A stretch of DNA of 64,000 nucleotides, taken from contig NZ_VXJW01000001.1 in the NCBI RefSeq assembly GCF_008692845.1, positions 186,001 through 250,000 of the forward strand. Direction: 5' to 3'. A model generated the notes under the pieces. That model was not told where the DNA came from. It made no database searches and saw only the letters and a program-made list of their open reading frames with translations. The translations under genes were made by a program, and so were the position numbers. Shown here piece by piece: positions 22,857-30,030 of the stretch. Each line of letters begins with the position of its first letter. Position 1 is the stretch's first letter. Origin of the DNA: Salmonella enterica subsp. arizonae (GTDB lineage: Bacteria; Pseudomonadota; Gammaproteobacteria; Enterobacterales; Enterobacteriaceae).

Positions 22857-23816
22857 TCAGAAGAAGAAGGTGATATCGCCGTTTATATAAGAATAGTCGC
22901 CCCCGGTGCGAAATTCCGGCGTAACTTTATTTAAAGAAAGCGAAAATGCGACGGGAGAATAGCCGACGGTAGCACCGACGCGATATTCATCCACGGTTTT
23001 GTTAATGTCCACCGTTTCCATTTTTGTTTGCAACGTTTTCCCCTGTAACGTGTAGTTTTTATCAACTTCCCGACGCTCAACGCCAGCAAAAACCTTATAT
23101 ATTAATCCCTCTTTTTGACTATGCATTAATCCACGGCGAGCCAGTAACCCAAATCCATTATCAGAGTTGAAGGTCTTATCATTTCCCAGCGCAACAGTTG
23201 CACCATAGCCAAAATACTGAAAAAGGTTGCCGCCAACTGCAGAGACTTCTGGATAGAGGCCCACATTGATGCCAAGAATATCAACGCTTGGCGTAAGAGA
23301 CACCATGCCTTTTGCCGCATAACCATAACGGTTTTCAATTTGATCCTGCCAGGCAGGGTATTTTTCTGCGCCTATTATTTGGTGCGCCCGATTCTGAACC
23401 TCCTTACCGCCTGCGTCAGGACCAATAACACCGATATCGGTACCAAAACGATAACGTAACCAATTCGTAGCTAATGAATTCCACTCCAGTCCGGTGTGAA
23501 GAAATGCGCTGAACGCACGGTCACCCTTAACAGCCTCGGGCTTTCTCTTGTTAGCACCTGATGGAGAATAAATATCTTGTGCGATATGAAAAGAGAGCTG
23601 ACTGGCGTCGTTGATATCGTGGCTGTAGCCTAAAAATAGCCCAGAACTATAATCATCCCGGTCTGCAGCCTGGTGCCCATAAAGAGTATTTAATGTTGGT
23701 TGAAATATACCTGCATCATCATTCGCCAATGAAATGGCAAGGCTACTGGCATTAGCCATTGTGGTCGTACTGAGTATGGCGGCAAACGTTGTTGCATAAT
23801 AGCTGTATTTGTTCAC
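22857..23816 (-). CDS. lpxR: Lipid A 3'-O-deacylase LpxR
   Basis: Outer-membrane beta-barrel enzyme that removes the 3'-acyloxyacyl group of lipid A and lowers TLR4 signalling; known from S. Typhimurium. 319 residues with a signal peptide of 23 residues (ends TMANA before SSLAISL). Active-site residues of the published structure are present: mature Asn9-Asp10 (LANDDAG), Ser34 (precursor Ser57) and His122 (precursor His145, in NRAHQII). It ends in FFF, typical of barrel proteins. GC is lower than the core genes around it, which fits horizontal acquisition. Divergent from the nuclease gene. Confidence 0.95.
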   Translation of the reverse strand: MNKYSYYATTFAAILSTTTMANASSLAISLANDDAGIFQPTLNTLYGHQAADRDDYSSGLFLGYSHDINDASQLSFHIAQDIYSPSGANKRKPEAVKGDRAFSAFLHTGLEWNSLATNWLRYRFGTDIGVIGPDAGGKEVQNRAHQIIGAEKYPAWQDQIENRYGYAAKGMVSLTPSVDILGINVGLYPEVSAVGGNLFQYFGYGATVALGNDKTFNSDNGFGLLARRGLMHSQKEGLIYKVFAGVERREVDKNYTLQGKTLQTKMETVDINKTVDEYRVGATVGYSPVAFSLSLNKVTPEFRTGGDYSYINGDITFFF

Positions 23817-24263
23817 TTTTTACCCCTGATTATGAAAGTGAATACTCTTATTTTTCACAAAGCAATAAGCACCGAGGCAAGACACGCAGTGCTTCTTAAA
23901 ACATTAATATAACTGAACTCCTGCCAGCAGCGAGTTATTGAGATGATACGTTGCCTTAATGTTGAAAAAATGGCCCTGAAAAATCTGCGCCACAGACGTT
24001 ATTGGGTACCCATTTTTTCATTTATTATCAGAGTGCGAACAATTGTTGGTTTTATGATTATGCATATAATATGATGCCTGTATGTAATAACATGAGTGTC
24101 CTTTTGGGCTCATTTTATTTGATGGTTTTAATGTTAACCTGTTATTAATTTTTTCTGTGGTAATGTTGTCCTTAATGATGGGGTTTCTTAATCTCTGCCG
24201 GGTTAAGATCACCAAATTCTTGTCTCATGTATTATTAGGGTGTTTATTATTAAGGAAAATAGT
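23817..24263. other. AT-rich intergenic region between lpxR and nuclease gene
   Basis: 447 bases, clearly AT-rich, separating divergent lpxR and the nuclease gene, so it must hold both promoters. I found no convincing ORF, RNA gene or operator. AT-richness is typical of H-NS-silenced acquired DNA (inference). Confidence 0.5.
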
Positions 24264-25118
24264 GTGTGTAAAACCATTAATTTGTTAAAATTACTGCCCG
24301 TAATTTTATTAAGTGCCTGTACAACATCGTATCATCCCCAGGATACAACATCGGCGCCCGCGCTACCTCATCGTGAAGGACTCGTTCAGCAACCTGATAA
24401 CTGTAGTGTTGGCTGTCCTCAGGGAGGAAGTCATCAAACCCTCTACCGTTATGCCTATACGCTCAATAATAATAGCGCCACGAAATTTGCGAACTGGGTT
24501 GCCTATAGCGTGACAAAAACCAGCCAGGCAAGCGGTCGTCCGCGAAACTGGGCGCAGGATCCCGATTTACCGCCCTCGGATACATTGGCGCCCTCCGCCT
24601 ATAAGAATGCCCATGCGCTATTAAAAGTCGACAGGGGACATCAGGCGCCGTTGGCTGGGCTGGGCGGTATATCAGACTGGCCGTCGTTAAATTATTTATC
24701 GAATATTACGCCGCAGAAATCCGCCCTGAATCAGGGGGCATGGGCTTCACTGGAAAACCGGGTGCGCGAACTTGCTAAACAGGCTGATATATCCGTAGTA
24801 CATGTGGTAACCGGCCCGCTTTTTGAGCGGCATATCGCTACATTGCCAGAAGATGCTACAGTAGAAATTCCCAGCGGCTACTGGAAAGTTTTATTCACCG
24901 GAACGGCGCCGTCAAAAAGTGAAGGAAATTATGCCGCGTTTATCATGGATCAGAATACGCCCCGATCGGCGAATTTTTGCGACTACCAGGTTACTGTGGA
25001 CGCTATCGAACATAAAACGAAGCCAGTGCTGACGTTGTGGTCTGCCTTGCCTGAAGCGGTAGCCAACGAGGTGAAAACGACAAAGGGGAATCTGGCGCAG
25101 AAGTTAGGTTGTCGATGA
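24264..25118 (+). CDS. DNA/RNA non-specific endonuclease, predicted lipoprotein
   Basis: Homologous to the secreted nuclease family (NUC/Serratia-type, beta-beta-alpha-metal). Start chosen at GTG 24264, 7 bases after TAAGGA; this gives 284 residues with signal MCKTINLLKLLPVILLSAC and lipobox LLSAC (Cys19). A longer form from 24240 lacks a ribosome-binding site. The catalytic DRGHQAP motif and the metal-binding Asn in NYLSNITPQ are both present, so the enzyme looks active. Location implies a lipid-anchored periplasmic or surface nuclease. Its 3' end abuts an IS481-family remnant. S. Typhimurium has an orthologue in this position. Confidence 0.88.
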   Translation: MCKTINLLKLLPVILLSACTTSYHPQDTTSAPALPHREGLVQQPDNCSVGCPQGGSHQTLYRYAYTLNNNSATKFANWVAYSVTKTSQASGRPRNWAQDPDLPPSDTLAPSAYKNAHALLKVDRGHQAPLAGLGGISDWPSLNYLSNITPQKSALNQGAWASLENRVRELAKQADISVVHVVTGPLFERHIATLPEDATVEIPSGYWKVLFTGTAPSKSEGNYAAFIMDQNTPRSANFCDYQVTVDAIEHKTKPVLTLWSALPEAVANEVKTTKGNLAQKLGCR

Positions 25119-26050
25119 GATGCGCTATGTGGGGCGTGGATGCGTTGATAAATCGTAGACGCTGCTCGCCTAACTTTAAAAACCGTACCGATGAGTCCAC
25201 TGAGCGGGCTGTTGTTGATTATGCTGTCGCATTCCCGGCTCACGGCCAGCACCGGACCAGCAACGAGCGACGTAAACAGGGCATTTTTATTTACGGCAGT
25301 GGTGTCCGTTCCATCTGGTTACGTCATCCCCCTGAGAACTTCAAAAAATGCCTGAAAGCGCTGGAGGAGAAAGTGACCAGCAATGGCATCGAACTGACCG
25401 ACAGCCAGATCGCGGCGCTGGAGCGTAAAGTCAGTGATGACGAAGCCTGTGGAGAGATTGAAACCGCTCATCTGGGTTATCTGGGTTCACAGGACGTTCT
25501 GTGTGGGCAACCTGAAAGGCGTCGGACGTATTTATCAGCAGATATTTGTTGATACGTACTCGAAAGTTGTTCACTGTAAGTTGTATATCACCAAGGCGCT
25601 GATTACTAAGGCGGATCTGCTGAATAATCGTGTGCTGCCATTTTACGGCTGGTGCTGAGAATACTGACCGGCAGAGGCACTGAGTGCTGTGGTAAAATGG
25701 AGCACCATGATGATCAGCTTTATCTGGCGATAAATGATATCGACCACACGAAAATCAAAGCGATGTCGCCGCAGACTAACGGCATCCGCGAGCGGTTCCA
25801 TAAAACGATACTGAATGAGTTTTATCAAGTGGCGTTCCGTAAAAAGTTATATGTCGATCTTGATACATTATAATTGGATCTTGATGAATGACCGGCTCAC
25901 TATAATAATGAGCGAACCCATCAGGGAAAATGTGTTGTGGCCGTACGACGAGGGAAATATTACTTGATAGAAAGCGCATTTGGGCTGAGAAAAAGTTAAG
26001 CCAGATGTAATCTGACAGATGCCTGTATAAATAACCAGTAACTGTCAGAT
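25119..26050 (+). mobile_element. IS481-family insertion sequence remnant
   Basis: Fragments of one DDE transposase in shifting frames: N-terminal RRRCSPNFKNR...GQHRTSNERRKQG to ALERKVSDDEACGE (about 25150-25490), then GVGRIYQQIFVDTYSKVVHC in another frame to NNRVLPFY (about 25495-25645). Next come LRILTGRGTECCGK...AMSPQTNGIRERFHK (25652-25870), then NNERTHQGK. The second catalytic Asp of the usual TDRGTE is Gly here, and stops and frameshifts break the ORF. After the ORF an 8-bp inverted repeat TCTGACAG / CTGTCAGA (26011-26018 and 26042-26049) may mark the right end. The left boundary is not defined. It is inactive. Confidence 0.85.
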
Positions 26051-26069
26051 CAGGTCTGAGCTAATACAT

Positions 26070-27212
26070 TTAATCAAACCATTTTTCAATTACTTTTTCG
26101 AATTTATTTGTAACATGCCACCATAGATAATTTTCAAGAACATATTTCCTTCCATTATTTGCTATATTGCTCAGGTCAGGAGCATCGAGCACTTTTTCTA
26201 TATCTTGTGCAATAGTCAATGGTGTCATTGGCTCTTGCAAGTGATACCCGGTTTCATTTTCTTTTACAAACTCTGTCATTCCACCGCGTGTACTGACCAG
26301 CACAGGTTTTCCTGTGCCCATCGCCTCAATTGCAACCATGCAGAACGGTTCCTGAAATTGAGAGGGGATAACAACTAAATCTGCCAAAGAATAATAGCTA
26401 TATATTTTTTCTGGGGCAACCCCTCCCAGCATATGGCAGTGCGGTTTTAGCCGTTCTGCTAATTCTCGCACTTCGCGCTGATAGGCGGCTTTTTCACCTT
26501 TGCTTTTATTCATATAGTCACCAACGACAACTAATTCTATATCGCTGCGTTCTTTGAGCAAATATTCAAAAGCCTGTAAAAGCAAAGTTACGCCCTTGTC
26601 AGGAGAAATGCGGCCAGCGTAAAAAATGACTTTTTTATCAGAGGGAATATTTAGATCAGATTTCTTTAATTTCTCCAGGTCTTTATCGAGGGAATAAGGA
26701 TCTGTTCCGTTAGGGACAATAGAAATATCTGCATAAGGGAGATGATTGCGGTAATAATTCTTCAAGAACTCACTGGGAACGATCATTTTGACATCTTTAT
26801 CTAACCCTTCCGGTTCGAAGGCATTATGCATATGCATTATCATCTTTACATGAGGAGCGCGCTGACGAATTTGTCGGTATAATTTCATACTATTGTGTAC
26901 AATAATTACGCTTTCGTCAGTAATATTGAAGTCTTTTGCAATATTCAGAATACGCTGTGAGTAAGGGATTGGGTCCAGACGAGTCCACTTTTGAAATATA
27001 CGTTTATAAATTCTACTGAACCCGATGCGGTGAATAGAGCATCTTTCGTTAACTGTAGTGAAATCCGGATATCCTTCTTCCCTTATGCATACTATCCGGT
27101 TTGGTATCTTTGTTCTCTTGGCAACCTGATACATCCAGGTCTCGACGGCTGCTGCGCTGCGTGGCGGAATAGAAAAAATAGGTGTAACAGTTAAAATAAT
27201 CTTATCAACCAT
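26070..27212 (-). CDS. WaaK-like LPS core glycosyltransferase (GT4)
   Basis: Strongly resembles WaaK/RfaK, the 1,2-N-acetylglucosaminyltransferase that adds GlcNAc to the outer-core glucose II; shared stretches include TVTPIFSIPPR, FQKWTRLDPIPYSQRILNI and VIIVHNSMKLYRQIR. 380 residues from ATG 27212 (MVDKIILTV) with TTGAGG as ribosome-binding site; a TTG start four codons earlier is weaker. GT-B fold: donor-site FYAGRISPDKG near residue 200, and ExxxxxE motif EPFCMVAIEAMGTGKP near 290. It is outside the waa locus and has low GC, so I infer a horizontally acquired core-modifying enzyme. It could act on a different acceptor. Confidence 0.85.
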   Translation of the reverse strand: MVDKIILTVTPIFSIPPRSAAAVETWMYQVAKRTKIPNRIVCIREEGYPDFTTVNERCSIHRIGFSRIYKRIFQKWTRLDPIPYSQRILNIAKDFNITDESVIIVHNSMKLYRQIRQRAPHVKMIMHMHNAFEPEGLDKDVKMIVPSEFLKNYYRNHLPYADISIVPNGTDPYSLDKDLEKLKKSDLNIPSDKKVIFYAGRISPDKGVTLLLQAFEYLLKERSDIELVVVGDYMNKSKGEKAAYQREVRELAERLKPHCHMLGGVAPEKIYSYYSLADLVVIPSQFQEPFCMVAIEAMGTGKPVLVSTRGGMTEFVKENETGYHLQEPMTPLTIAQDIEKVLDAPDLSNIANNGRKYVLENYLWWHVTNKFEKVIEKWFD

Positions 27213-27284
27213 GATTTGCCTCAAAATATTTATAATATGTTCTTATCCTAATTTTTAATACGAAAGCAGAACCTGTAGAAAACA

Positions 27285-27554
27285 TTATATATTCTCAAAC
27301 GAAGCTCCGATTTCTTGCATTTTTTCCAGAACGGAAGCTAATTCCTTATCGTCTAAAGCAAGTTGTGCCGCCATAAAAAACAGGATATGAGGCGACATTG
27401 CTCTGGGGGATTCACCGCCGGTGTATTTACGCCACTGGCTGTTACTTGCCACGCCAGCAAGGTCAGCCATCTGTGCTCCGGTATAACCCAGTTTCTCTTT
27501 TAACTGGTTCAGATCTTCCGGCGTAGGTGGCGTGTAGTCTTTGATCAGTCGCAT
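27285..27554 (-). CDS. Phage-type XRE-like DNA-binding protein
   Basis: 89 residues with a helix-turn-helix region (LKEKLGYTGAQMADLAGVAS then SQWRKYTGG) followed by a helical C terminus. This type is common in Salmonella prophages beside umuDC-like genes; no specific function is known to me. AGGTGA ribosome-binding site 5 bases before the ATG. An intrinsic terminator ends only 13 bases before the ATG, so expression may rely on read-through from the 51-residue gene. May regulate the promoter at 27802-27830 (inference). Confidence 0.75.
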   Translation of the reverse strand: MRLIKDYTPPTPEDLNQLKEKLGYTGAQMADLAGVASNSQWRKYTGGESPRAMSPHILFFMAAQLALDDKELASVLEKMQEIGASFENI

Positions 27555-27563
27555 GTATCACCT

Positions 27564-27586
27564 GTAAAAAGCCCCTACCGGGGCTT
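27564..27586 (-). terminator. Intrinsic terminator between the 51-residue gene and the HTH gene
   Basis: On the minus strand: AAGCCCC-GGTA-GGGGCTT followed by TTT. The 7-bp GC-rich stem lies 6 bases after the upstream stop and its U-tract ends 9-10 bases before the next ribosome-binding sequence region. Confidence 0.85.
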
Positions 27587-27592
27587 AAATTG

Positions 27593-27748
27593 TTAAATCA
27601 GTTTTGCTACGGCTCCAATAAGACCAATAGCAATGACGATTGGATACCAGGCTGACTCTCTGTTGAGTTTCGATGTCTCAGCAGTCAGCTTAGCGATTTC
27701 AGCGTTGATTTTTGCTAATTCGGCTTGGGTCATTTCGTTAGTGCTCAT
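27593..27748 (-). CDS. 51-residue coiled-coil/membrane protein, phage-type
   Basis: 51 codons: an Ala/Glu/Lys-rich amphipathic helix (TQAELAKINAEIAKLTAE), likely a short coiled coil, then a hydrophobic C-terminal segment (WYPIVIAIGLIGAVAKL) that would span the membrane once. AAGGAAG ribosome-binding site 5 bases before ATG and a consensus sigma-70 promoter upstream, so it is well expressed if not repressed. I do not recognise a function; similar small proteins occur in lambdoid prophages. Confidence 0.75.
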   Translation of the reverse strand: MSTNEMTQAELAKINAEIAKLTAETSKLNRESAWYPIVIAIGLIGAVAKLI

Positions 27749-27801
27749 CGTTCTTCCTTTCGGGATTCGGACGGCGGCCTTTCCGTTACCTCATGCGTCT
27801 A

Positions 27802-27830
27802 AATATAGCCCCATTGGTGCTACTTGTCAA
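27802..27830 (-). promoter_or_regulatory. Consensus sigma-70 promoter with spacer palindrome
   Basis: Minus strand: perfect -35 TTGACA, 17-base spacer, -10 TATATT; the predicted start lies about 47 bases before the 51-residue gene. An imperfect palindrome TAGC-n-CCAnTGG-n-GCTA (27806-27822) fills the spacer and looks like a repressor operator. Confidence 0.8.
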
Positions 27831-27941
27831 CTCGCTATTACTGGTTTTTAGAAAAGTTTTGTATAAGAAAAATCAAAGAATTACTACATCTAAGCAGTTG
27901 ATAGGTGATGACATGCTTGAATTATTTCTTTTTTAAAACTA

Positions 27942-27957
27942 CTGTATATAAAAACAG
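27942..27957 (+). promoter_or_regulatory. LexA (SOS) box upstream of umuD
   Basis: CTGTATATAAAAACAG: perfect CTGT-N8-ACAG with AT-rich centre and flanking TA on both sides, 17 bases before the umuD ATG. Near-consensus, so tight LexA repression is expected. Confidence 0.93.
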
Positions 27958-27974
27958 TATTTAAGGTATGGATT

Positions 27975-28394
27975 ATGGAGTTTTTCAGACCTACAGAATT
28001 GCCTGGAATTATTTCTCTCCCATTTTTCAGTTACTTAGTGCCGTGTGGATTCCCCAGTCCCGCGGCGGACTACGTTGAACAGCGTATCGATCTTAACGAA
28101 TTGCTCGTTTCTCACCCTGGCTCAACGTATTTTGTCAAAGCAACTGGTGATTCAATGATTGAAGCAGGCATTAGCGACGGTGACCTGCTGGTAGTAGATA
28201 GTTCACGAACTGCTGAACACGGCGATATTGTTATCGCGGCTGTGGGGGGGGAATTTACTGTTAAACGTCTGCAGCTGCGGCCTACGGTTCAGCTCAATCC
28301 GATGAACAGCGCCTATTCACCGATCATCATCGGCAGTGAAGACACGCTGGACGTATTCGGCGTCGTTACTTTCATCGTTAAAGTAGCGAGTTAA
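27975..28394 (+). CDS. umuD: UmuD-like SOS mutagenesis protein
   Basis: Accessory subunit of DNA polymerase V; RecA-stimulated self-cleavage gives UmuD', which binds UmuC. 139 residues. The cleavage site Cys24-Gly25 ([10 protein letters not shown]), nucleophile Ser60 (GDSM) and Lys97 (FTVKRLQ) are all in register with the family. AAGG ribosome-binding site. It lies 2 bases before umuC and behind a LexA box. Its setting beside phage-type genes, not at the usual umuDC locus, suggests a prophage-borne or additional copy. Confidence 0.93.
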   Translation: MEFFRPTELPGIISLPFFSYLVPCGFPSPAADYVEQRIDLNELLVSHPGSTYFVKATGDSMIEAGISDGDLLVVDSSRTAEHGDIVIAAVGGEFTVKRLQLRPTVQLNPMNSAYSPIIIGSEDTLDVFGVVTFIVKVAS

Positions 28395-28396
28395 GT

Positions 28397-29665
28397 ATGT
28401 TCGCGCTTTGCGATGTAAATTCGTTTTACGCCAGTTGTGAGACTGTATTCAGACCAGATTTGAAGGGACGCCCTGTCGTAGTTCTCTCAAATAACGACGG
28501 ATGCGTCATAGCGTGCAGCGCTGAGGCGAAACAGCTCGGTATCGCAATGGGCGAGCCATACTTCAAACAGAAAGAACTCTTCCGGCGATCCGGTGTCGTT
28601 TGCTTCAGCAGCAACTACGAGCTTTACGCTGATATGTCGAATCGGGTAATGACCATGCTCGAAGAGATGTCGCCGAGGGTTGAGATTTACAGCATCGATG
28701 AGGCTTTTTGTGATCTGACAGGAGTAAGAAATTGCCGCGATCTGACAGATTTTGGTAGGGAGATTCGCGCCACGATACAACAACGAACGCGTTTGACTGT
28801 GGGGGTGGGAATTGCGCAGACCAAAACTCTGGCAAAGCTGGCTAATCATGCAGCAAAACGGTGGCAGCAATCAACGGGCGGCGTAGTCGACTTATCGAAT
28901 GTTGAGCGTCAGCGTAAACTTATGGCGGTATTGCCGGTGAGTGAAGTCTGGGGTGTAGGGCATCGTATCAACAAGAAGCTGGAAGTCATGGGCATCAGAA
29001 CGGTTCTGGATTTGGCTGATTCCGATATCCGCTTTATCCGGAAACATTTCAATGTAGTGCTGGAGCGTACCGTGAGAGAGCTTCGCGGAGAGCCATGTCT
29101 GGAACTTGAAGAGTTTGCGCCGACAAAGCAGGAAATCGTTTGTAGCCGTTCTTTCGGCGAGCGAGTCACAAGCTATGAGGAGATGCGCCAGGCTATTTGC
29201 AGCTACGCTGCGCGCGCGGCAGAGAAACTCCGTGGCGAGCATCAGTACTGTCGTTTCATTTCAACATTCGTCAAAACATCCCCCTTTGTCCTGAACGAGC
29301 CATGCTACGGCAACAGCGCCAGTGTGATGCTTCTCACCCCCACGCAGGATTCACGCGACATTATCAATGCGGCTGTGAAGTGCCTGGATAAAATCTGGCG
29401 AGATGGCCACCGCTACCAGAAAGCGGGTGTGATGCTGGGTGACTTCTTCAGCCAGGGCGTAGCGCAACTCAACCTTTTCGATGATAACGCGCCGCGCGCT
29501 GGTAGCGAGAAACTGATGGAAGTGCTGGACCACCTTAACGCAAAAGACGGGAAGGGGACGCTATACTTCGCCGGGCAGGGGATTCTGCGACAGTGGGCTA
29601 TGAAGCGAGAAATGCTTTCGCCGCGGTACACCACAAGGTACTCTGATCTACTGCGTGTTAGGTAA
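28397..29665 (+). CDS. umuC: UmuC-like translesion DNA polymerase V catalytic subunit
   Basis: Y-family polymerase for error-prone lesion bypass, working with UmuD' and RecA. 422 residues, full length. Catalytic acidic residues Asp6 ([10 protein letters not shown]) and Asp101-Glu102 (YSIDEAF) are present, helix-hairpin-helix region in [17 protein letters not shown], and a beta-clamp-binding QLNLF motif near residue 357. Translated directly after umuD with a 2-base gap. Appears functional. Confidence 0.94.
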   Translation: MFALCDVNSFYASCETVFRPDLKGRPVVVLSNNDGCVIACSAEAKQLGIAMGEPYFKQKELFRRSGVVCFSSNYELYADMSNRVMTMLEEMSPRVEIYSIDEAFCDLTGVRNCRDLTDFGREIRATIQQRTRLTVGVGIAQTKTLAKLANHAAKRWQQSTGGVVDLSNVERQRKLMAVLPVSEVWGVGHRINKKLEVMGIRTVLDLADSDIRFIRKHFNVVLERTVRELRGEPCLELEEFAPTKQEIVCSRSFGERVTSYEEMRQAICSYAARAAEKLRGEHQYCRFISTFVKTSPFVLNEPCYGNSASVMLLTPTQDSRDIINAAVKCLDKIWRDGHRYQKAGVMLGDFFSQGVAQLNLFDDNAPRAGSEKLMEVLDHLNAKDGKGTLYFAGQGILRQWAMKREMLSPRYTTRYSDLLRVR

Positions 29666-29988
29666 CAGGCTCCATCAGTTCTTGGCCTTGATTTTTCACA
29701 TTCCCCACAGCGCGCCAGATAAATTTTTCTGTCGGCGCGGCACAGGCGGGAATTACCTCCCCAGCTTGCTTCCCTCCAACATCATGAGATCCTGGGAATT
29801 TGATGATGGAACGGTGATGTAACACAGAAAGGTGCAATCTCCCTTTTATTAGTGTTACCATCATTTGACCAAATGACAGATCACGCGTAGCGGATGATCA
29901 TTTGTGTACCAGATTGTGTACCAATTTAGCAATTGTTGGTTAGATGGATACGCAACTTACTGTTAATAAATTAATTTTCTCTTTGTAT
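29666..29988. other. Gap between umuC and thrS: possible old phage junction
   Basis: The umuC-thrS gap is 365 bases. It holds TGTGTACCA twice as direct repeats (29903-29911 and 29915-29923), which resembles phage integrase-type sites, and then the AT-rich thrS promoter/leader zone. I see no convincing gene here. The phage-like left side and host-like right side suggest a junction near 29.9 kb (inference). Confidence 0.4.
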
Positions 29989-30009
29989 GTGATCTTGCGT
30001 ATGGGTCAC
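29989..30009 (+). promoter_or_regulatory. thrS translational operator hairpin
   Basis: GTGA / TCAC stem with a loop containing TTGCGTATGG; the CGT mimics a tRNA-Thr anticodon. It lies 21 bases upstream of the thrS ATG, matching the operator through which threonyl-tRNA synthetase represses its own translation in E. coli. Confidence 0.8.
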
Positions 30010-30030
30010 CACTGCAAATAAGGATATAAC

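Noticed and set aside
24018..24215. 65-codon minus-strand frame in the lpxR-nuclease gap
   Set aside because: Low-complexity AT-rich translation, no ribosome-binding site and no recognisable homology.
29658..29864. 68-codon minus-strand frame after umuC
   Set aside because: No recognisable family and it overlaps the umuC end; could be a phage remnant, but support is too weak to call.
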